In this document: positions 41,960-44,152 of the stretch, in pieces
Layout: every line of letters starts with the position of its first letter
Position numbering within the stretch: position 1 is the first letter of the stretch
Assembly (NCBI GenBank): GCA_030042915.1
Contig: JASHYS010000107.1
Span: forward strand, 1 to 44,152
Source of the DNA: Acidobacteriaceae bacterium
Lineage (GTDB): Bacteria; Acidobacteriota; Terriglobia; Terriglobales; Acidobacteriaceae
DNA: 44,152 nt
Direction of reading: 5' to 3'
Made by a program: the position numbers and the translations under genes
Notes under the pieces: generated by a model
What the model was told of the DNA's origin: nothing
The model's input: only the letters and a program-made list of their open reading frames with translations
Database searches by the model: none

Positions 41960-41994
41960 GCTGATTTCTATCCTTTCATTGTCCGATGCCCCGG

Positions 41995-44152
41995 CTACCA
42001 GCTTACGGTGTCGGCGCCAATGCCCGATGCGGGGACCGCATAGGTGTGAAAAGCGCTCTCCGCGGTTGTGGTTCCATCGCTGTGCAGGATGAAGAACTCG
42101 AATTGCACGGTGGCTCCTGCCGGCAATGAAACCGTCTGAATGCCGCTGCCCGACGCCGGAATCGGCACCGGCCCTATGGCGGCGTTGAATGTGGTGGCGT
42201 TGTTGCCCAGCTCGAGCACGTTTCCTGTGAGCATGAGTTGATCGGTGCCGGCCAGGGTTGGCGTGCCGCTGACGGCGAGATTGACGGGAATCAATGTTGA
42301 GGTGCTCACCGTAAAAGGCGCCGCATTGGAAGGTGCTCCGGCTGCGACGACGGTTACGGTGGCCGGGCCCGGAGGGAGGGATGGAACGACTGCCGTGATC
42401 TGGCCGCTGGTCCAGTTGGTGATGGTGGCGGGCAGGGTTGTGGCCCCCGAGGTGAAGTTGACTGCGCCCGCGGCCGAACCGAAGCCGGCTCCGCTCAGCG
42501 TAACGACCGCCCCGGCATTGGCCACGCGCGGCGTGACGCTGCCGACAGCCGGCGTGATGCTGCCCGCGGAGACCCAGATGGAGACGCTGTTATGCGGCAG
42601 GGTAAAGCCGGTGACGGGATTGTTTGCACCTGCCGATCCGGTGACAACGATCGCAGTTCCACCCATGGTCTGCGCCAGGTAGTCGCTGTAGTTGCCTGGA
42701 GGCAGGTAGGTGTATAGCCCTGAGATCGCCTGATCGGTGCTTTTGTTCTTGTTGATGGCCACCAGGACGACGTTTGTGCCCAGGACACGCTCGTAGATAT
42801 ACACGTCGCTATTGATCCAGCGCTGGGCCATGGTTCCGTAGGCGATGGCCGGATTTGCGGCTCGCAGCGCGGTCAGATACTGAATCAACAAAACCGCATC
42901 AGTATTGTTGAAGCTGGTCATGGCGTTCCGGTTATAGGGGTTGGCTCCGCCGTCGGTATCGTTGTACAGATATTGTTCGTCGCCGTAATAAACAATGGGA
43001 AGGCCACGGCAGGTGAAGAGAAAACTGAGGGCCTCCTTGAGCGCCATCTGATCGGCGCCCAACGACATGATGCGGGGATTGTCGTGATTATCGAAGAATG
43101 TGACCAGATCGTTGGGCTGCACAAAGGGTTCGGCCGTACTGGCTGACGATCCCTGGTCTTCCAGCGTGAGTTCGTTGTCGATCTGGTCGAAGCTGTCGTT
43201 GTCGCCGAACACTTCAGAGATCTGGAAGTACAGCGGATAGTCGAGCAGATTCATGCCGCTCGCGTTTGCGAATTTGACGGCAACGGGATAGAGTGCGTCT
43301 CCTGAACCTAAAAACCATTCGCCGAAGAGAAAGGGCCGCGCGGTAGCTGTGGGCAGGCTGCTGGACCCGCTCCAGTTTGCAATGTAGTTTTCGAGGCTGT
43401 ACTGCCAGCCCCAATTGGTTTCGAGCGATGAATCGAAGCGGAAGCCATCAACGCCGTTGTTCAGGAACTGGGTGATTGCGCTCTTCAGATACTGATCGAC
43501 CCAGGGATTGGTTTGATCGAGGTCCGCGAGGCCTTCTTCAGAGTAGTACTGGGCCTGGTAGGGATCGTCGTAGTTGGAAATGTCGGGATTGTGATGATAG
43601 TAGGGCGTCGCCCCGGTGTCGGTGGAATAGGTGGTGACGAGGGTCCCATTATCGTAGAGCGATCCGTCTTCTCCGGCGCCCGTGGGGTTGGTATCGTTGG
43701 CGGTAAAGTCCACGATGACGCGGATGCCGGCCGCATGAGCAGCGGCGACCAGGTTGTTGAACTCCGTCCAGCCGTTGCTATCGTCTCCGAAGTGCTCGTC
43801 GATCTGCATGAAGTCGCGGACCCAGTAGCCGTGATAGCCCGCCTGATCGTTGTAGGCGGTGCGAATGTTATTCATCGGTGGCGATATCCAGATGGCGGTG
43901 ACGCCCATGGATTGGAGATAACTCAATTTCTGCTGGATGCCGACGAGATCGCCACCCCAATACAGATTCCAGTTGGCTGCAGCGGAGTTCGTGAATCCGT
44001 TGGGATCGTAAAGGCCGGGGCTTTCGGAGGGGTCGTCGGTGACGGAGGGGTCGCCGTCGAAGAAACGGTCGGTCACAATCTGATAGATAAATCCCTGATG
44101 GATGTCGGTGACCGCGGGGATGGGCGGCGCGGCGGGAAAGTCGATGGTGTAG
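41995..44152 (-). CDS. CGTase-like GH13 alpha-amylase-family enzyme with IPT/TIG and CBM20, N-terminus cut by window edge
   Basis: The frame is open to the window end, so the N-terminus is missing. The visible part starts just before GFIYQIVTDRFFDGDPS, as in cyclodextrin glucanotransferases. The catalytic Asp is in GFRFDSS (43432-43446), the acid/base Glu in FLFGEWFLG (about 43318), and the third Asp in FFDNHDNPR (about 43081). Two usual GH13 residues are changed: region I reads DFTANDTNP (His to Asp) and the Lys-His of region II is absent (SSLETN). C-terminal domains are the usual CGTase domains C, D (IPT/TIG, VTLSGAGFGSAAGAVNFTSG) and E (CBM20, MLTGNVLELGNN). It acts on starch outside the cell; cyclisation versus hydrolysis cannot be told. 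Confidence 0.88.
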   Translation of the reverse strand, partial: YTIDFPAAPPIPAVTDIHQGFIYQIVTDRFFDGDPSVTDDPSESPGLYDPNGFTNSAAANWNLYWGGDLVGIQQKLSYLQSMGVTAIWISPPMNNIRTAYNDQAGYHGYWVRDFMQIDEHFGDDSNGWTEFNNLVAAAHAAGIRVIVDFTANDTNPTGAGEDGSLYDNGTLVTTYSTDTGATPYYHHNPDISNYDDPYQAQYYSEEGLADLDQTNPWVDQYLKSAITQFLNNGVDGFRFDSSLETNWGWQYSLENYIANWSGSSSLPTATARPFLFGEWFLGSGDALYPVAVKFANASGMNLLDYPLYFQISEVFGDNDSFDQIDNELTLEDQGSSASTAEPFVQPNDLVTFFDNHDNPRIMSLGADQMALKEALSFLFTCRGLPIVYYGDEQYLYNDTDGGANPYNRNAMTSFNNTDAVLLIQYLTALRAANPAIAYGTMAQRWINSDVYIYERVLGTNVVLVAINKNKSTDQAISGLYTYLPPGNYSDYLAQTMGGTAIVVTGSAGANNPVTGFTLPHNSVSIWVSAGSITPAVGSVTPRVANAGAVVTLSGAGFGSAAGAVNFTSGATTLPATITNWTSGQITAVVPSLPPGPATVTVVAAGAPSNAAPFTVSTSTLIPVNLAVSGTPTLAGTDQLMLTGNVLELGNNATTFNAAIGPVPIPASGSGIQTVSLPAGATVQFEFFILHSDGTTTAESAFHTYAVPASGIGADTVSW

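Noticed and set aside
1..44152. CRISPR array, prophage or insertion sequence
   Set aside because: No regularly spaced direct repeats, integrase, transposase or phage structural gene was seen. The repeats present are short hairpins and two inverted-repeat elements without coding capacity.

Overview
The window is GC-rich, densely coding bacterial chromosome. No phage, insertion sequence, plasmid, CRISPR array, tRNA or rRNA is visible. The gene set points to Acidobacteriota, probably the Terriglobia/Acidobacteriaceae side: a DUF5715 protein, a CRTAC1/ASPIC-UnbV protein beside a TPR protein, a Reg_prop sensor kinase, large secreted IPT/TIG proteins, GTP-type PEP carboxykinase, a meso-DAP-type MurE, and many dispersed hairpin repeats between genes. 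This placement is an inference from gene content, not from a marker gene.

Layout. (1) 1-5.8 kb, minus strand: a partial YIP1-like membrane protein, two tandem paralogues with TIR domain, membrane segment and Sel1 repeats, a DUF5715 exported protein and an exported protein of unknown function. (2) 5.8-15.4 kb, plus strand: a division and cell-wall (dcw) cluster mraZ-rsmH-ftsL-ftsI-(113 aa protein)-murE-murF. A putative five-repeat MraZ operator and a promoter lie upstream. The cluster does not continue with mraY/murD; a secreted subclass B3 metallo-beta-lactamase overlaps the murF stop codon instead. (3) 15.4-17.8 kb: yggS-yggU (minus), a DMT/DUF486 membrane protein (plus) and trxB (minus). 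(4) 18-23 kb: a 989-residue secreted protein with a degenerate zincin-like region, a small membrane protein and a glutamine-rich lipoprotein. (5) 23.1-23.7 kb: a gene-free, repeat-bearing stretch. (6) 23.7-31 kb: a membrane protein of unknown function, a two-helix potassium-channel-like protein with an atypical filter, an EF-hand protein, a 60 aa protein, a 3-hydroxyacyl-CoA dehydrogenase N-domain protein, pckG and an FAD oxidoreductase related to UDP-galactopyranose mutase. (7) 31.1-35.8 kb, minus strand: a four-gene operon with a periplasmic-propeller histidine kinase and NarL-type regulator between two related exported proteins. (8) 36-44 kb: a TPR/CRTAC1 pair, then a GH31 glycosidase and a partial CGTase-like GH13 enzyme on the minus strand.

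How it fits together. The dcw genes supply peptidoglycan precursors and septal synthesis; the beta-lactamase could protect the same pathway. The GH13 and GH31 genes, 35 bp apart, suggest extracellular alpha-glucan processing. The two-component operon looks like a self-contained signal unit whose signal and targets are unknown.

The points most worth following are the beta-lactamase coupled to murF, the tandem TIR-Sel1 pair, the kinase/regulator operon bracketed by related exported proteins, the MraZ-box array, and a family of intergenic hairpins whose stems covary, one of them nested inside a longer inverted-repeat element that occurs twice.
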